Source: an uncultured Lachnospiraceae bacterium
GTDB taxonomy: Bacteria; Bacillota; Clostridia; Lachnospirales; Lachnospiraceae
Length of the DNA: 43,554 nucleotides
Reading direction: 5' to 3'
NCBI GenBank assembly: GCA_949879775.1
Contig: CATLBW010000006.1
Span: 1 to 43,554 of the forward strand
Numbering within the stretch: position 1 is the first letter of the stretch; every line of letters begins with the position of its first letter. Position numbers and translations under genes: made by a program. This document shows positions 42,876-43,554 of this stretch, piece by piece. Below the pieces are notes generated by a model that saw only the letters and a list, made by a program, of their open reading frames with translations, ran no database searches and was not told where the DNA came from.

Positions 42876-43554
42876 TTAATTCCACTCTCTGGAGGCGTCA
42901 GGCACGTCCGTATCCGATATTGCCAGATTCTTGTAACGCCTCCCATTACTCCCATTCGTGTCATCCCTGATTCCATGTTCTTTCGTGATCGGCTTAAACT
43001 GCTTCTCGAAAGCCTCTTTTGAAATTGCCTGCATCCCACTTTCAGCGCAAAAAGCACAAAATGCCGTATAAATTTCATCTCTTGTCAGCTTTAAACCTTC
43101 CTCGCAATAGCATCTGGAATAAAAAAATCTACTTGCCTGGGTCTCACCGTTAGAATAATAACTTGGCTTATAGAACTCCAATTCTCCGATTCCTTCAAAT
43201 TCATATCTGCCAATTATAAATTCCCGAAGTTCATCCATTACCTGGCGCAAAACAGCCTGCATATCGTTTTTAATGTCTTCCAGCAGATTACGATTTATCT
43301 CGTCCTCCTGAAGCGACGTTGGCAACGGAATTACCAGCATCCTATCCTCCAGTGCCTTGTCAGCAAAATTCGGATAATAATTGGAAGCAAGGATAAATCT
43401 GCATTTGCTGACGTAACTGAATCCGTCACCGTGCTTTTTTTCTGCCAAAACCGTATCTCCGCCTGTCATCTTTTTCAGCCATGATGCAGCGCTTTCGGAA
43501 ACCCACTTATTACTCATATCCGTTGACAATCCGAGCATCTTTCCCACAAACGGA
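42876..43554 (-). CDS. Primase-helicase of D5/P4 type, C-terminal part (cut by the right edge)
   Basis: At least 225 codons are open to the right edge, with no start of its own; the reading frame continues with Pro-Phe ahead of the GTG at 43547. The piece begins inside the superfamily 3 helicase domain: GKMLGLSTDMSNKWV, then SKCRFILASNYYPNFADKAL and EDRMLVIPLPTSL, the sensor and arginine-finger block of phage/plasmid P4- or D5-type primases. The rest is a small C-terminal winged-helix region ending with Asn-Gly and Arg-rich turns. Such proteins start replication of phages, satellites and some conjugative elements, so the element may replicate autonomously after excision. Confidence 0.85.
   Translation of the reverse strand, partial: PFVGKMLGLSTDMSNKWVSESAASWLKKMTGGDTVLAEKKHGDGFSYVSKCRFILASNYYPNFADKALEDRMLVIPLPTSLQEDEINRNLLEDIKNDMQAVLRQVMDELREFIIGRYEFEGIGELEFYKPSYYSNGETQASRFFYSRCYCEEGLKLTRDEIYTAFCAFCAESGMQAISKEAFEKQFKPITKEHGIRDDTNGSNGRRYKNLAISDTDVPDASREWN

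Noticed and set aside
42740-43078. N-terminal extension of the excisionase-like gene to 175 residues
   Set aside because: The extra 113 codons overlap the primase gene and a hairpin and have no coding character; the AAGGAGG site supports the 62-residue start.

Overview
The window looks like a chromosomal segment of a motile, endospore-lineage Clostridia, most likely a gut-type Lachnospiraceae. The reasons are strong AGGAGG ribosome binding sites, the Firmicute clusters cdaA-cdaR-glmM, comF-yvyF and mbl-flhO-flhP, moderate GC content, and membrane and surface proteins of a Gram-positive type. This assignment is inference from gene content; no 16S or other marker is present. No tRNA, rRNA or CRISPR array was seen.

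Region 1 (1-22536, all minus strand, read right to left) is a nearly gap-free co-directional block. It begins with comF and a YvyF-like zinc protein, continues with two unassigned membrane proteins, then cdaA, cdaR and glmM (c-di-AMP synthesis and its regulator, glucosamine-1-phosphate for the cell wall) and an HPr phosphocarrier. It then runs into a surface-polysaccharide cluster: a rhamnosyltransferase-like GT2, rfbD and rfbB (two of the four dTDP-rhamnose steps), further GT2 enzymes, three large polytopic proteins with GT-C-like features, a DUF4422 protein and a Wzx-type flippase. The last gene, cut by the left edge, encodes a secreted protein with five InlB-type B repeats and a DUF5722 glycosidase-like domain.

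Region 2 (22748-25776, plus strand) is a signalling pair: a membrane hybrid histidine kinase with receiver and HPt domains, and a single-domain CheY-like regulator. It converges through a shared terminator on region 3.

Region 3 (25949-31552, minus) is mbl, two flagellar rod genes (flgF and flgG, flhO/flhP type), a FlgJ-type rod-binding protein and recD2, driven by a clear sigma-A-type promoter. The flgF-flgG spacer is a mosaic of duplicated palindromic repeats.

Region 4 (31553-39773, minus) has a palindrome-dense non-coding stretch, a chemoreceptor overlapping an FMN-binding-type lipoprotein gene, then uvrA and uvrB separated by a 250-base spacer made of another palindromic repeat.

Region 5 (about 39.8 kb to the right edge, minus) is the end of an integrated mobile element: two overlapping tyrosine recombinases, a small excisionase-like protein and the C-terminal part of a D5/P4-type primase-helicase.

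The most unusual signal is non-coding. Several different intergenic repeats share a hairpin core of the form GC-TTY-GC. Two unlinked copies of one 52-53-base element keep their outer arms while the inner stem differs with pairing preserved. These may be a family of mobile palindromic elements or structured RNAs.
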